From NCBI GenBank assembly GCA_964613945.1, contig CAZTJC010000007.1, positions 73,990 through 137,989 of the forward strand: a stretch of DNA of 64,000 bases. The letters are read 5' to 3'. Position 1 is the stretch's first letter, and every line of letters starts with the position of its first letter. Shown one piece after another: positions 29,304-38,454 of this stretch. A program made the translations under genes and the position numbers. This DNA comes from JAVVHH01 sp964613945. Lineage in GTDB: Bacteria > Pseudomonadota > Alphaproteobacteria > Acetobacterales > Acetobacteraceae. The notes under the pieces are model-generated. The model had not been told where the DNA came from, did not search any database, and saw only the letters and a program-made list of their open reading frames with translations.

Positions 29304-30150
29304 GGGCGACCACCCGTTCCAAGCGCAGCAGGCGCTTGAAGGAGACGGTCAGCCCCAGTGACAGCACCAGCAGCACGCAGGAGATGGCGCCGGCGAACGG
29401 CCAGTTGAGCAAGGTAGTCGCCTGTTCGGCGATCAACGTGGCGATCATCAGGGTTTGCGGCCCGCCGACCAGCGCCGGCGTGACGTAGAAGCCTAGCGAC
29501 ATGACGAACACCAGCAGACAGCCGGCGAACACGCCCGGCAGGCTGAGCGGCAGCGTCACGGCAAAGAACGTGCGCACCCGCCCGGCCCCGAGATTGAGGG
29601 CCGCGCGCGGCAGGTCGGGCGGGATGCTCCCCAAGGCGGAGGCGATCGGCAGGATCATGAACGGCAGCAGCACGTGCGTCATCGCCATCAGCACGGCGCC
29701 GTCCGTGTACAACATGTTCAGCGGCTTCGCAGCGGGATCGAGGCCGAGCAGCACCGAGTTGATCACCCCCTTGCGCTGCAGCAGCATGATCCAGGCGTAC
29801 GACCGGATCAACGCGGAGGTCCATAGCGGGATCATAACGCAGACGACGGCGATCTTGACGGCGACACGGCCGGGCCGGGCCATCAGCGCGGCGATCGGGT
29901 AGCCCAGCAGCAGCGCCGACACGGTGCACACCAGAGCGATCCACAGGGTGCGGATGATAACCTGGCGATACAGCGGCTCGACGAGAAGCCGGCGATAATT
30001 GTCGAGGCTGAACGAGGGCTCGGTGACGCTGGTCAGCAGCAGCTTGCCGATGGGCAGGAAGAACGTCCATGCCAGCAACAGCACGAGCGGGGCCACCAGC
30101 AGCATAGACAATGACAGCGGCAGTTGCCCGCGGCGTGGTGCATCCGCCAT
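29296..30150 (-). CDS. ABC transporter permease, PotB/spermidine-putrescine type
   Basis: A 284-residue BPD_transp_1 permease. The EAA loop reads RAALNLGAGRVRTFFAVTLPLSLPG, and TM2-3 carry the ALLLGYPIAALMAR motif seen in PotB-like proteins. The ATG at 30150 overlaps the TGA of the ATPase gene by 1 nt, which is why I chose it; the open frame continues to 30330 only as a shadow of that gene. It forms the channel with the next permease. Confidence 0.9.
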   Translation of the reverse strand: MADAPRRGQLPLSLSMLLVAPLVLLLAWTFFLPIGKLLLTSVTEPSFSLDNYRRLLVEPLYRQVIIRTLWIALVCTVSALLLGYPIAALMARPGRVAVKIAVVCVMIPLWTSALIRSYAWIMLLQRKGVINSVLLGLDPAAKPLNMLYTDGAVLMAMTHVLLPFMILPIASALGSIPPDLPRAALNLGAGRVRTFFAVTLPLSLPGVFAGCLLVFVMSLGFYVTPALVGGPQTLMIATLIAEQATTLLNWPFAGAISCVLLVLSLGLTVSFKRLLRLERVVAHD

Positions 30151-31250
30151 CAGCCCGGTGTTCCGCCGATGTCGGGAAAGGCGATGGCGTTGGCGGCGGG
30201 CCAGCTCGCCGTCACGGGCGTGCCGGGTCGTAGCAGCGCCAGGTCGGAGCGGGCACCGACATCGGCGCGCAGGGTGGCACCGCCCTGCAGTCCGACCTGT
30301 ACGGCGGTGCTGGCACCATTGAAGACGCACTGGGTCACGCTGCCGCGCAAGCCGCTGGTGCCATCCTGCACCAATTCGACGTGCTCTGGCCGGATTGCCA
30401 GGCGGACCGCGCTGCCCGGCGCGATCCCATGGGTCGACGGAGTGGCCGCGGCAGTGCCGGCCGCGGTGCGCACTGTGCAGCCGCCGTTGCCGGACCCGTC
30501 CAACGTGCCGGGCAGCAGGTTCATCTCGCCGATGAAGTCGGCCACGAATGCGTCGGCCGGCCGGTCATACAATTCCCGCGGCGGACCGAGCTGTACCAGG
30601 CGGCCGCCGTTCATCACCGCCACGCGGTCCGACATGGTGAGCGCTTCCTCCTGGTCGTGGGTGACGTAAATCACCGTCGCGCCCAGGCGCTGCTGCAACT
30701 GCCGCAGCTCCGACTGCATGTGCTGGCGCAATTTCTTGTCCAGCGCGCCGAGCGGCTCGTCCATCAGGATCACCGGCGGCTCGAACACGATGGCCCGGGC
30801 CAGCGCCACGCGCTGCTGCTGCCCGCCCGACAGCTCGGCCGGCTTGCGCCCGGCCAGCGCGTCCAGCTTTACCATGGCAATGGCGCGGTTCACCCGCTCC
30901 TCCCGCTCCGCCCGCCCGACCCGGCGCATGCGCAGCGGGAACGCGATGTTTTCCGCCACCGTCATGTGCGGGAACAGAGCGTAGCGCTGAAACACCATGG
31001 CGATGTCGCGCTTGTTGGGCGGAACGCGGGTAATGTCTCGGTCACCGACGGTCAAACGCCCCTGATCCGGCTCCTCGAAGCCGGCCAGCATCATCAACAG
31101 GGTAGTCTTGCCGGAGCCGGACGGGCCCAACAGGGAGACGAATTCCCCGGCGCCAGCGGTCAACGAGACGCCGCCCACCGCGGTGACGGCACCGTAGCGC
31201 CGCCAAACGTCGTGGATCCCGACCTCCAGACCATGGACGGCGCCGTTCAT
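30150..31250 (-). CDS. ABC transporter ATPase, PotA type
   Basis: A 366-residue importer ATPase. Walker A GPSGSGKTTLL, Q-loop then RYALFPHMTVAENIAFPL, signature LSGGQQQRVALARA, Walker B VILMDEPLGALD and switch His in THDQEEAL. The C-terminal 130 residues form a TOBE-type regulatory domain (RLAIRPEHVEL). It energises the two downstream permeases and starts 1 bp after the binding-protein stop. Confidence 0.93.
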   Translation of the reverse strand: MNGAVHGLEVGIHDVWRRYGAVTAVGGVSLTAGAGEFVSLLGPSGSGKTTLLMMLAGFEEPDQGRLTVGDRDITRVPPNKRDIAMVFQRYALFPHMTVAENIAFPLRMRRVGRAEREERVNRAIAMVKLDALAGRKPAELSGGQQQRVALARAIVFEPPVILMDEPLGALDKKLRQHMQSELRQLQQRLGATVIYVTHDQEEALTMSDRVAVMNGGRLVQLGPPRELYDRPADAFVADFIGEMNLLPGTLDGSGNGGCTVRTAAGTAAATPSTHGIAPGSAVRLAIRPEHVELVQDGTSGLRGSVTQCVFNGASTAVQVGLQGGATLRADVGARSDLALLRPGTPVTASWPAANAIAFPDIGGTPG

Positions 31251-31251
31251 G

Positions 31252-32307
31252 CTAGGCGGAGACCCAGGCGTTGAACCGGTTCAGCACCGCAGCGCGGTTG
31301 GCGGCCAGCCAGTCGTAATCCACCGTCACGATGCCGGCGAGCCGTTCGGGGGTGGAGATCAGCTCGTCCCGCTCATCGGCCGACAACAGGGCCGGAGCGT
31401 TCTTGTTGGACGTGGTGTAGCCCATCTCCCGCGCAAAGGCGGCGTGGTTCTCCGGATTTGTCATGTAGAAGTCGATGAAGGCCCGCGCCGCATTCGGGTG
31501 CGGCGCGTTCTTCAGGATGCACCAGGCGCCGAAATCCGCGATGGCCTGATTGTAGGTCCAGGCGAGCTTGGTCCCCCGGTGCTTGGCCGCGAAGGCGGAG
31601 CCGCTCCACATCAGCGACATGGCGATATCGTCGCCTTCCCACATCTTTTGACTCTGGTCGCCGGTGCGCCACCACGTCGCGACATCGGGCTTGATCGTGT
31701 CCAGCTTGCGGAAGATGCGGTCCAAATCCATCGGGAACAGCTTGTCGCGCGGGATCCCGTCGGCCAGCGCGGCCAGGATCAACGTGGCCCAGGGGCTGCC
31801 GGTGTTGGGCAGCGCCCGCCGGCCGGGGAAGGTCTTGGTGTCGAAGAAGTCGGCCCAGCGCTCGGGCTGGCGTCCCTTGAACAAGTCCGGGTTCCAGGTG
31901 AGGCACTGCGCGCCGGTGAGATACAGCACGCCGTAGCGGCCGCAGGTGCCAGCGACCCCGTCCTTAGCCACGTTGGGCACGGTGCTGCAGTCGCCGAGAT
32001 CCGTCAGATACTGCGAGATTTGCGACAGCTCGCTGTATTGCGGGGAGATGATGTCCCATTCCACACGAGCTGCCGCCTCCATGGCCGCAGTCTTAGCCAT
32101 CATGTCGCCGTAGGTGGCCGCGAACGGAATCACGCGCACGCCGGTCGCCTTGGTGAAAGGGTCGAAGAAGTTCTTCTTCAGCGCCGCCTCGAACGCGCCG
32201 CCCGTGGAGCGGATCAGCAGGGTGGATTCCAGCTTCTCGTCGGCAGCCCGTGCGGACCACGGGAGGACAAGGGCGGCGGTTCCGGCGATCAGGCTGCGGC
32301 GCTGCAT
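31252..32307 (-). CDS. ABC transporter substrate-binding protein, PotD/SBP_bac type
   Basis: A 351-residue binding protein. Twin-arginine-like signal MQRRSLIAGTAALVLPWSARAA, then ESTLLIRSTGG and the shared stretch KKNFFDPFTKATGVRVIP. The ATG at 32307 follows a GAGGAG site by about 9 bases; the longer open frame to 32433 is a shadow of ridA. It belongs to the adjacent complete Pot-type importer. A close paralogue without transporter genes is at 37393. The operon context suggests an amine or amino-acid substrate. Confidence 0.9.
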   Translation of the reverse strand: MQRRSLIAGTAALVLPWSARAADEKLESTLLIRSTGGAFEAALKKNFFDPFTKATGVRVIPFAATYGDMMAKTAAMEAAARVEWDIISPQYSELSQISQYLTDLGDCSTVPNVAKDGVAGTCGRYGVLYLTGAQCLTWNPDLFKGRQPERWADFFDTKTFPGRRALPNTGSPWATLILAALADGIPRDKLFPMDLDRIFRKLDTIKPDVATWWRTGDQSQKMWEGDDIAMSLMWSGSAFAAKHRGTKLAWTYNQAIADFGAWCILKNAPHPNAARAFIDFYMTNPENHAAFAREMGYTTSNKNAPALLSADERDELISTPERLAGIVTVDYDWLAANRAAVLNRFNAWVSA

Positions 32308-32324
32308 GGGCTGGGCTCCTCTCG

Positions 32325-32702
32325 TTACGTGGATGCGACGACGATCATCTCGACGCGGATGTCCTTGTTGGCCATGGTCACCTGGCAGCAGGCGCGCACC
32401 GGCGGGCATTCCGGGTCCGCCCACTCGTTCCACGCTTGGGTAAAGGCCGGAAAGTCCAGCACATGCGCCAGCCAGACGGTGATGTGACCGATCTTGCGCT
32501 TGTCGGAGCCGTAGCGCGACAGGCGCTCCTCGATCAGGGCGAACACCTCCTGGGCCTGCTCCACCACGGTGCCGCGACCGACCAGCGTCGTGGTGGGGAT
32601 CACGGTCATGTAGATCGTGCCGTTGATGATTGCCGCGTCGGCGGACACCACGGGCGTGGCTTTGAACCGTTCCGGCGATTTCAGGAAATGCTGAATGGTC
32701 AT
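32325..32702 (-). CDS. RidA/YjgF family protein (enamine/imine deaminase-like)
   Basis: A 125-residue RidA-superfamily protein. The C-terminal signature PPVRACCQVTMANKDIRVEM keeps the Arg that binds the substrate carboxylate and a Glu near the end. RidA proteins hydrolyse reactive 2-aminoacrylate or imine intermediates made by PLP enzymes and amine oxidases. Its ATG overlaps the stop of the DadA-like oxidase (ATGA). Its role here is probably to deal with the imine released by that oxidase. Confidence 0.85.
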   Translation of the reverse strand: MTIQHFLKSPERFKATPVVSADAAIINGTIYMTVIPTTTLVGRGTVVEQAQEVFALIEERLSRYGSDKRKIGHITVWLAHVLDFPAFTQAWNEWADPECPPVRACCQVTMANKDIRVEMIVVAST

Positions 32703-33976
32703 TGGGCCTCCGTGGCGGCGCTGCGGGCGAAGCGGTCGATGCTGTAGGGCGCCGGGTCGATATCGGGCGTGGCGCCGTGCCAGAGCTGCGAAACCGTGCG
32801 GCCCGCGGCGGCGCCGTTGATCATGCCGGACGAGGAAAAGCCGAACAGGTAGAACAGGCCGCCGGCCCGCTGCGAGGCACTAATGATAGGCAGCGCGTCC
32901 GGCAGATAGGAGCGGAAGCCGCGCCAGGTGGAGCCCGGCGTCGCATTGATGCCCGGCAGCACGGCGGGGATATGGCGCAGCATGTCGTCGATCTTGGCCC
33001 GGGTCGGCTGCGTGGCGGCGCCGCCGAATTCGTAGGTCCCGGCCAGCCGGATGCCGTCGCGCATCGGCGTGATGGCGAAGCGGAAATCCAGCGGCAGCAG
33101 CGGCGTCTCCAGCGTCAGGCCCGGGCGCTCGAGCATGACGTGATAGCCGCCCACCGCCTGATGCGGCACCGCTTCGCCCATCGCCGCGGCCAGCGCCGCG
33201 CTGCCGGTGCCAGCCGCCAGAACCGCGCTGCCGCCCGGCAGCAGCCCGGCCGCGGTGCGCAGCCCCGTCACCTGGCCGCCCTGCACCGCCACGCCCTCGA
33301 CAGCGGCGCGGATGTGGGTACCGCCGCCGGCGATGAAGAGGTCGAACAACCGGGCGACGAAGCCGACGGGGCTGACGGTGTGCTGGAAGTCGGGCGAATA
33401 CACGCCGGCAGCGTAGCGTGGCCCGGTGGGCGCCAGGTCATGAATTGCCGCGCCATCGACTTTGACCATCGGCACCCCGGCGGCGCGATACGGGGCGAGC
33501 GGCCCGTCCCAATCGCGGTCCCGTTCCTCGGCGGTGCGGTTCAGCGCCAGGGAGCCGCGGGCCCGCACCAGGTCGCTCATCCCGGCATCTGCCCACAGCT
33601 GAGCGTATGCCTGCTCGCCGGCGCGGGACAGGGCGGCCAGCGCCGCGGTGATGCGCGCCACGTCCGCCGCGTTGGCATTGCGCAGCATGCGCATGAACCA
33701 GGGCGTCATGCCGAGGAACTGCGACCAGCGCACGTTCAACGGTGACGCCGGGTCGCGCAGCATGCCGAACAGTGAGCGCGGGGTCATTCCGGCGAACACC
33801 GGCCGCGTCTTGGTGTTGACCACAATGCCGGCATTGCCGAACGAGGCACCAGTGCCGGGCTCGTTGGAATCGACGATCGCCACGCGGGCGCCGGTGCGCT
33901 GGATGAACAGCGCGGCGCACACTCCGGCGATGCCAGAGCCCACCACCAAGCAATCCGGCTGCGCCGCAGTCGTCAT
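32699..33976 (-). CDS. FAD-dependent oxidoreductase, D-amino-acid dehydrogenase (DadA)-like
   Basis: A 425-residue DAO-family flavoprotein. The N-terminal Rossmann motif is CLVVGSGIAGVCAALFIQRTGARVAIVD, followed by GTGASFGNAGIV as in DadA; C-terminal landmarks are GFRSYLPDALPIISAS and LFGFSSSGMINGAAAG. It oxidises an amine or amino acid to an imine. It is coupled by ATGA overlaps to the monooxygenase gene upstream and to ridA downstream. An N-methyl amino acid or D-amino acid substrate is equally possible. Confidence 0.88.
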   Translation of the reverse strand: MTTAAQPDCLVVGSGIAGVCAALFIQRTGARVAIVDSNEPGTGASFGNAGIVVNTKTRPVFAGMTPRSLFGMLRDPASPLNVRWSQFLGMTPWFMRMLRNANAADVARITAALAALSRAGEQAYAQLWADAGMSDLVRARGSLALNRTAEERDRDWDGPLAPYRAAGVPMVKVDGAAIHDLAPTGPRYAAGVYSPDFQHTVSPVGFVARLFDLFIAGGGTHIRAAVEGVAVQGGQVTGLRTAAGLLPGGSAVLAAGTGSAALAAAMGEAVPHQAVGGYHVMLERPGLTLETPLLPLDFRFAITPMRDGIRLAGTYEFGGAATQPTRAKIDDMLRHIPAVLPGINATPGSTWRGFRSYLPDALPIISASQRAGGLFYLFGFSSSGMINGAAAGRTVSQLWHGATPDIDPAPYSIDRFARSAATEAQ

Positions 33977-35304
33977 GTTGGGAAGTGCGGGTTGGCGGGC
34001 TTGGCGAGGCCGAGATGGTCACGCAGGGTCTTGCCCTCGTACTCGCGGCGGAACAGGCCACGCCGCTGCAGTTCCGGCACCACCAGCTCGACGAAGTTCT
34101 GCAGGCCGAGCGGCACCACGGGAAACGTCAGCACGAAGCCGTCGCAAGCGCCGTCGCGGAACCAGTCCTCCAGCATATCGGCCACTTCGCTCGCGCTGCC
34201 TTTGACGACGGGCGTGCCGAAATCGCGCACGACCATGGCGGCCGCGTCGCGCACGGTCATGCGCCGTTCCCGGATCTGCTTGACCACCATGGCACGCACG
34301 GTGCTGCTGCCGACTACCTGATCCGCCAGTTCCGGCATCGGCTCGTCGAGCCGCAGGCCGGACAGGTCCTGCGTTACGATCTTGGACAGGTAATCCACGC
34401 CCAGTGCCGGCGGGATCAGCGCGTTCAGCTCCTCGTACAGCGCGTCCGCTTCCGCCGCGCTGTGGCCGGCAAAAACGGTGACGCCCGGGATGAAGCGTAG
34501 GCTGGCCGGTTCGCGGCCATGCCGGGCCATGCGGGCCTTGATGTCGCGGTATTCCGCGGCACAGGTCTCCTTGCTGTCGCCCGCCGCAAACATCGCGTCC
34601 GCGGTGCGCGCCGCCAGTTCCTTGCCGGCATCGGACTGCCCGGCGGTGAACACCACCGGCTGGCCTTGCGGCGTGCGCGGCACGTTCAGCGGCCCGGCGA
34701 CGGTGAAATGCTGCCCGGCATGGTTCAGCGGGCGCACCCGGGCCGGGTCGAGGAAACGGCCGCTGGCCTTGTCCTGTGTGAAGGCGTCGTCGGCCCAGGA
34801 ATCCCACAGGCCGCGCACCACGTCGATGAACTCTTCCGCGCGGGCGTAGCGCTGTTCGCGCCCGACGGGCTGAGCATGGCTGAAGTTCAGCGCGTCGCCG
34901 GCGTTGGAGGCGGTCACGGCGTTCCAGCCGGCCCGGCCACCGCTGACGTGATCCAGCGAGGCGAAGCGACGGGCCACGAACCAGGGTTCGTCGAATGTGG
35001 TGGTGGCAGTGCACACCAGGCCGATCCGTTCCGTCTGCCCAGCCAGGGCGGTCATCAGCACCACCGGGTCGAACACGCCGGGCCGGGCGGACGGGAAGTT
35101 GGCGGCGAACAGGGCGGGCTTGTCCATGTCGCGGATGCCGTTGCCGTCGGCCAGGAACAACCCGTCCAGCTTGCCGCGCTCCGCAAGCTGCGCGTACTCA
35201 ATCATGCGCGGCAGGTTCATCACCGGGTCGTCGTAGGCCGTGGAGTGGCGCCAGCCGCCCAGATGGGCGCCGATCATGTTCGGAATGGCGAGCAGGTGCA
35301 TCAT
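33973..35304 (-). CDS. LLM-class flavin-dependent monooxygenase, NtaA/SnaA/DszA family
   Basis: A 443-residue bacterial-luciferase-like monooxygenase using FMNH2 from a separate reductase. Landmarks: MMHLLAIPNMIGAHLGGWRH at the start, LDGLFLADG, IGLVCTATTTFDEPWFVARRFASLDHVSGGRAGWNAVTAS and VVFTAGQSDAGKELAART. Relatives cleave C-N bonds (nitrilotriacetate, EDTA) or C-S bonds (dibenzothiophene sulfone). The start at 35304 overlaps the HisD stop (ATGA); an apparent 883-residue frame reaching 36624 only joins this gene to an out-of-frame shadow. No flavin reductase gene is adjacent. Last line of the cassette before the oxidase. Confidence 0.9.
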   Translation of the reverse strand: MMHLLAIPNMIGAHLGGWRHSTAYDDPVMNLPRMIEYAQLAERGKLDGLFLADGNGIRDMDKPALFAANFPSARPGVFDPVVLMTALAGQTERIGLVCTATTTFDEPWFVARRFASLDHVSGGRAGWNAVTASNAGDALNFSHAQPVGREQRYARAEEFIDVVRGLWDSWADDAFTQDKASGRFLDPARVRPLNHAGQHFTVAGPLNVPRTPQGQPVVFTAGQSDAGKELAARTADAMFAAGDSKETCAAEYRDIKARMARHGREPASLRFIPGVTVFAGHSAAEADALYEELNALIPPALGVDYLSKIVTQDLSGLRLDEPMPELADQVVGSSTVRAMVVKQIRERRMTVRDAAAMVVRDFGTPVVKGSASEVADMLEDWFRDGACDGFVLTFPVVPLGLQNFVELVVPELQRRGLFRREYEGKTLRDHLGLAKPANPHFPT

Positions 35305-36560
35305 CGGGCGTTTTGTCGATCCAGCCGCAGCGCCGCAGCCCGGCGATGCCCCTCCAACCCCTCGCTGGCGCTCTGCCGCACCGCCGGCGGCGCCACGGCC
35401 GCCACGCCGCGCGCGTCCAGCCACTGATGGGTGCACACCTTCACGAAGGAGCCGACCCAAAGCCCGCCCGTGTAACGCCCGGCACCCATGGTAGGTAGGG
35501 TGTGGTTGGTGCCGCAGCATTTGTCGGAATACACCACGCTGGCTTCGCGGCCGATGAACAGCGAGCCATAGTTGCGTAGCTTGGCCGCCGTCGCGTGCGG
35601 GTCCGCCGTGTGGACCTGGAGGTGCTCGGCCGCGACCTGGTCGGAATAGGCGAGCATGGCCGCCTCGTCCTCGCACAGCACGATCTCGCCGCGATCCCGC
35701 CAGGAGACACCCGCCAACGCGGCCGTGGAGAGGGTGGCGAGTTGCCGCTCGACGGCGCGCAGCGTCTCCTCGGCCAAAGCGCGGTCGGTGGTGATCAGGC
35801 CCACCCGGGTGTGCACGTCGTGCTCGGCCTGCGCCAGCAGGTCGGTGGCAATCATCTCCGCATCGCCGGTGCTGTCGGCGACGACGAAGATCTCGCTCGG
35901 CCCGGCGAGCTGGTCGATACCGACAGGGCCGAAGACCTGCCGCTTGGCCTCGTTCACGTACGCATTGCCGGGTCCGACGATCTTGTCGACGCGGGGCACG
36001 CTGTTGGTGCCGAGCGCCATCGCGGCGATCGCCTGAGCGCCGCCGATGCGGAACACCCGGTGCGCGCCGGACAGATGGCAGCCGGCGATCATGGCGGGAT
36101 GGGCCGTGGGCGGGAGGCAGGCGATCACCTCGTCGCAGCCGGCGACCACGGCGGGAACGATCGTCATCACCGGCGCCGAGAGCAGCGGGTAACGGCCGCC
36201 CGGGACGTAGGCGCCGACGCGCTGGATGGGGATGACGCGGTGGCCAAGATGCAGGCCCGGGAGCGGTTCGACCTCCAGCGGCAGCACCGTGGCAAGCTGC
36301 GCTTCGGCGAAGGCACGGACATTTCCGATCGCGAACTCCGTGTCCGCCCGGGTTTGCGGATCCAGCGCCTGCACCGCGGCCTCGCGCTCGGCCACGCTGA
36401 CCTCCAGCGTATCGGGGGCGATTCCGTCGAAGCGTTGCGAGAACTCGCGAACTGCCGCGTCGCCCCGCTTGCGGACGGCGGCAATGACCGAGCGCACCGT
36501 GGTCTCCACTGCAAGGTTGCCGGCTGTCGCGTCGTGCTCCGGTGCCTTGATGAAGATCAT
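35301..36560 (-). CDS. Histidinol-dehydrogenase-family NAD-dependent alcohol dehydrogenase (catabolic HisD homologue)
   Basis: A 419-residue HisD-family protein. Conserved points: RIGGAQAIAAMALGT, KIVGPGNAYVNEAKRQVFG, DQLAGPSEIFV, zinc ligands in AQAEHD, the catalytic EH in AAEHLQ, SDKCCGTNHTLPT and EGHRRAA. No other his gene is near. HisD homologues outside his operons oxidise other alcohols to acids (for example sulfopropanediol dehydrogenase HpsN), so a non-histidine substrate is likely. It is the first gene of the 36.6-28.5 kb operon and divergent from the XRE-cupin regulator. Confidence 0.85.
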   Translation of the reverse strand: MIFIKAPEHDATAGNLAVETTVRSVIAAVRKRGDAAVREFSQRFDGIAPDTLEVSVAEREAAVQALDPQTRADTEFAIGNVRAFAEAQLATVLPLEVEPLPGLHLGHRVIPIQRVGAYVPGGRYPLLSAPVMTIVPAVVAGCDEVIACLPPTAHPAMIAGCHLSGAHRVFRIGGAQAIAAMALGTNSVPRVDKIVGPGNAYVNEAKRQVFGPVGIDQLAGPSEIFVVADSTGDAEMIATDLLAQAEHDVHTRVGLITTDRALAEETLRAVERQLATLSTAALAGVSWRDRGEIVLCEDEAAMLAYSDQVAAEHLQVHTADPHATAAKLRNYGSLFIGREASVVYSDKCCGTNHTLPTMGAGRYTGGLWVGSFVKVCTHQWLDARGVAAVAPPAVRQSASEGLEGHRRAAALRLDRQNAR

Positions 36561-36731
36561 TGCGCTCCGCTCCCGTGTTGTCGGTATCTGTCGGGCGATG
36601 ATCCGGCCTCACTCGAACCGCCACAACGGGGTCACGAGCGTCAAATCGAGAGTGTCTAGTATTCCGTACAGTTTTCCTTGTCGGCCGGTCGGGTGCCCGG
36701 CATCCTGCCGCGTCAGGAGAGGAGGGTCTTC

Positions 36732-37280
36732 ATGGCACAGATTGGCAGCAAGCTGCGTGCGTTGCGGGCTCGCCGGGGCCTCGGCATGCGGGAACTCGCG
36801 GTTCGCTCCGGCGTGTCACCGTCCGCGATCTCGTTAATCGAGCGGGACCGCATGAGCCCCTCGGTCGACACGCTATCCGCGGTGCTGTCCGCCCTGGGCT
36901 CCACGATGTCTGCCTTCTTCGACGACTTGCGCAGTGAGGTCCCGTACAGCCCGTTCTACAAGGCCGACGAACTGGTCGAAATCGGGCGCTCGGATCGCGT
37001 GTCGCACCGGCTCGTCGGGATGAACCATCCGAACCGGCGCTTGCTGCTGCTCCATGAACGATACGCTCCTCACGCCGCGACCAAGGCGACGCTGAGCCAT
37101 CCCGCCGAAGAGGCCGGCATCGTCATCCGGGGTGCGGTGGAGGTGACGGTTGATGGGACGAGCCGGGTTTTGGAGCAAGGCGACGCGTATTATTTCGACA
37201 GCCGTTCCTCCCACAGCTTTCGCAACCTCTCCAACGAGGAAAGCGAGATCGTCAGCGCCGTGACGCCGCCGACGTATTGA
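36732..37280 (+). CDS. XRE-family regulator with C-terminal cupin domain
   Basis: A 182-residue regulator: HTH_3 at about residues 5-62 (LRALRARRGLGMRELAVRSGVS) and a cupin effector domain at about 95-180 (HPAEEAGIVIRGAVEV). An AGGAGAGGAGG stretch precedes the ATG at 36732, so I prefer it over the frame beginning at 36678. PuuR-like members control amine and amino-acid catabolic operons. It is divergent from the HisD-LLM-DadA-RidA-Pot operon across a 171-bp gap, in which I saw no convincing dyad. Confidence 0.9.
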   Translation: MAQIGSKLRALRARRGLGMRELAVRSGVSPSAISLIERDRMSPSVDTLSAVLSALGSTMSAFFDDLRSEVPYSPFYKADELVEIGRSDRVSHRLVGMNHPNRRLLLLHERYAPHAATKATLSHPAEEAGIVIRGAVEVTVDGTSRVLEQGDAYYFDSRSSHSFRNLSNEESEIVSAVTPPTY

Positions 37281-37392
37281 TCGGGTCATGTTGTTGATTA
37301 TTCTCGATGGCGCTTGGCGTTGACGTCGCCGGGCTAGTGAGGCCTGGCGGCAGCAAGTAGCGTGTTCGGCAAAGTGTCCAGGAGGATCGTGC

Positions 37393-38454
37393 ATGAACAC
37401 CACCCGACGGAACCTCATCGTCGCCAGCGGCGCCGCCGCCCTGCTGCCCGTAAAGGCATGGGCGCAGTCGCCGAAGCTCGAGGACACGTTGGTGGTCCGC
37501 ACGACCGGCGGCGTGTTCGAGGCAGCGCTGAAGAAGAACTTCTTCGACCCGTTCACCAAGGCTACTGGCGTTCGCGTGATCCCGGTTGCGGCGTCGGACG
37601 CCGAGATGCAGGCCAAGGCCACCGCTATGTCCGCCGCCGGCCGGGTGGAGTGGGACATCATCTCCCCGCAGTTCAGTGAGTTGGCCAATCTCGCCCCGCT
37701 ACTGACGGATTTGGGCGAGTGCGCAGCAATCCCGGCGATCAAGGAAGCCCTGCCTGGCACGTGCGGCCGTTACGGCGTGCTTTATCTGGTCGGCGCTCAG
37801 GTGCTGGCCTACGACACGCGCGCGTTCAAGAACAAGCCGCCGCGGACCTGGGCGGATTTCTGGAACGTCAAGGACTTCCCGGGTCGGCGCTCGCTGTCCA
37901 ATAGCGGTGGTCCGTTCGCCACCATCGTGTCCGCTCTGATCGCCGACGGCGTGCCGCGCGACCAGTTGTTCCCGCTGGACCTAGACCGCGCCTTCCGCAA
38001 GCTGGACCAGATCCGGCCCTTTATCCAAGTGTGGTGGCGGACAGGAAGCCAGAGCTCCTCCATGTGGGAAAACGACGACATCCAGATGGCGCTGATGTGG
38101 AGCGGCCAGGCCTATGCCACGCGAAAGGCCGGGTTCCCGCTCGCCTGGAGCTATGAGGACAATCTGGCCAATTTCGGCGCCTGGGCCATTCTCAAGAATT
38201 GCCCGCATCCGAATGCCGCGATGGCGTTCCTCAACTTCTACCTGGGCAGTGCGGGGGGAGGGGCTGGCTTCGCCCGCGACGTTGGTTACGCATCGCCCAA
38301 CATGGAATCGGCCGGACTAATGACCCCGACCGAGCGGGAGACGCTCATCACCACGCCGGAGATCAAGGCCAAGCTGATCGACATGGACCCGGCCTGGGTT
38401 CAGGCGAACCGCAACTTGACGCTGGAACGGTGGAAGAGCTGGATTTCGTCCTGA
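37393..38454 (+). CDS. ABC transporter substrate-binding protein, PotD/SBP_bac type, orphan paralogue
   Basis: A 353-residue binding protein with signal MNTTRRNLIVASGAAALLPVKAWAQ. It is a clear paralogue of the 31252 protein (shared KKNFFDPFTKATGVRVIP, EWDIISPQ, GTCGRYGVLYL, FPLDLDR.FRKLD), yet has no permease or ATPase of its own. An AGGAGG site lies about 7 bases before the ATG. The next gene starts inside its 3' end. It may share the Pot-type importer encoded 7 kb away on the other strand. Confidence 0.9.
   Translation: MNTTRRNLIVASGAAALLPVKAWAQSPKLEDTLVVRTTGGVFEAALKKNFFDPFTKATGVRVIPVAASDAEMQAKATAMSAAGRVEWDIISPQFSELANLAPLLTDLGECAAIPAIKEALPGTCGRYGVLYLVGAQVLAYDTRAFKNKPPRTWADFWNVKDFPGRRSLSNSGGPFATIVSALIADGVPRDQLFPLDLDRAFRKLDQIRPFIQVWWRTGSQSSSMWENDDIQMALMWSGQAYATRKAGFPLAWSYEDNLANFGAWAILKNCPHPNAAMAFLNFYLGSAGGGAGFARDVGYASPNMESAGLMTPTERETLITTPEIKAKLIDMDPAWVQANRNLTLERWKSWISS

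Noticed and set aside
31249..32487. 412-codon plus-strand frame over the PotD-like gene
   Set aside because: Antisense to a well-supported binding protein; no homology.
35301..36560. Histidine biosynthesis hisD
   Set aside because: No other his gene, catabolic operon and a divergent XRE-cupin regulator; HisD-like dehydrogenase for another alcohol is more likely.
35305..36624. N-terminal 440 codons of an 883-codon frame continuous with the LLM monooxygenase
   Set aside because: This part is an out-of-frame reading of the HisD-like gene; the monooxygenase starts at 35304 with an ATGA overlap.
35595..36659. 354-codon plus-strand frame opposite the HisD-like gene
   Set aside because: Shadow frame; HisD motifs are unambiguous on the other strand.
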